A stretch of DNA of 48,932 nucleotides from CALBTQ01 sp036725605 (GTDB taxonomy: Bacteria; Lernaellota; Lernaellaia; Lernaellales; Lernaellaceae). Made by a program: the position numbers and the translations under genes. The number at the start of each line of letters is the position of its first letter. The stretch's first letter is position 1. Of this stretch, positions 48,637 to 48,932 are shown piece after piece. The notes beneath the pieces were generated by a model that did not search any database, was not told the DNA's origin, and saw nothing but the letters and a program-made list of their open reading frames with translations. The stretch covers positions 1 through 48,932 of the forward strand of contig DAIMDW010000034.1 of assembly GCA_036725605.1 (NCBI GenBank). The letters are read 5' to 3'.

Positions 48637-48932
48637 TCAATGCGGAGGAGGACCACCTTCGCACGTGATCTCGTGAATGACCTGGCCGTTCACCCGGACG
48701 GTGCCGCCGTTGATCGCCGCATTTCCGTTGCAATCGAACGCCGAAAAGGGGGCGATGACGTCGGTCGTGCCGCCGTTGATGTAGATGTCGCCGTTGGAAT
48801 CGAACCCATCCGTGTCGCCGGGGCCGACCTGGACGTAGATGGTCCCGCCGTTGACCTCGATCATCAGGCTGTAGGCCGAACTTTTTTCCGTTGCGTTGAT
48901 GCCGTCATCGGATGCGTAGACGTCGATGTCCC
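48637..48932 (-). CDS. Second Asp-rich beta-helix lipoprotein (partial, continues past the right edge)
   Basis: Only the last 97 codons are visible. They repeat the C-terminus of the neighbouring lipoprotein with few changes: EVNGGTIYVQVGPGDTDGFD, DIYINGGTTDVIAP, AFDCNGNAAINGGTVRVNGQ and VIHEITCEGG. At the DNA level 48661-48932 matches 47371-47642 at a constant offset of 1290 bp. The frame is open to the edge, so the gene is probably intact. Stop TGA at 48639-48637; the ending GGPPPH differs from AGGPNP in the neighbour. Confidence 0.85.
   Translation of the reverse strand, partial: DIDVYASDDGINATEKSSAYSLMIEVNGGTIYVQVGPGDTDGFDSNGDIYINGGTTDVIAPFSAFDCNGNAAINGGTVRVNGQVIHEITCEGGPPPH

Overview
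The window looks like chromosome of a GC-rich Gram-negative bacterium. Evidence is the lipoprotein signal peptides, an endolysin and holin-like pair suited to a Gram-negative host, and secreted proteins with long Asp tracts just after the signal peptide. Such Asp-rich secreted proteins are frequent in deltaproteobacterial-type and candidate-phylum genomes, but I cannot fix the taxon from sequence alone.

Region A (about 1-31,000, + strand) is a phage-type contractile tail locus. A beta-rich protein and a decayed IS256-type transposase (1651-1970) precede it. The tail genes follow in the order terminator, sheath (DUF3383 type), two tube paralogues (DUF3277 type), tail assembly chaperone with a probable -1 frameshift extension, two AT-rich orphan genes in the tape-measure position, Dit-like protein, baseplate plug, hub, Gp138-type spike, gp25-like wedge, baseplate J, a gp6/DUF2612-like wedge and two related fibres. 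No capsid, portal, terminase, integrase or replication gene is visible, so it may be a headless tail (tailocin-like) or a prophage whose head genes lie to the left. The fibre genes end in a clear intrinsic terminator. Behind a new promoter lies an eight-gene surface-modification cassette (20,419-29,701): bidomain glycosyltransferase, asparagine-synthase-like amidotransferase, methyltransferase, radical SAM/SPASM enzyme, sulfotransferase, GT4-like, GT2-like and GT9 enzymes. A beta-flower protein, a holin-like protein and an amidase endolysin complete the locus.

Region B (31,201-33,050) holds an unusual fusion of an N-formylglutamate-amidohydrolase-like domain with a C39-like peptidase domain, and a small membrane-anchored protein.

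Region C (33,098-43,058, - strand) is the most striking part. It is a compact five-gene operon: membrane-anchored vWA protein, lipoprotein with an additional transmembrane helix, 1023-aa tubulin/FtsZ-superfamily protein with an intact GGxGSG loop, 927-aa membrane protein with a second glycine-rich N-terminal loop, and a four-TM protein with a transglutaminase-like domain. It reads as a transmembrane, cytoskeleton-linked complex, probably of the Tubulin_2/FtsZ-like membrane-remodelling class. A divergent AT-rich regulatory region with a perfect 10-bp inverted repeat lies upstream.

Region D (43,505-48,932) holds an ABC1/UbiB-family kinase, an Asp-rich secreted protein with an internal duplication, a SRPBCC-MerR operon with a textbook 19-bp-spacer MerR promoter, and two near-identical tandem Asp-rich beta-helix lipoproteins (Cthe_2159-like); the second runs off the right edge.
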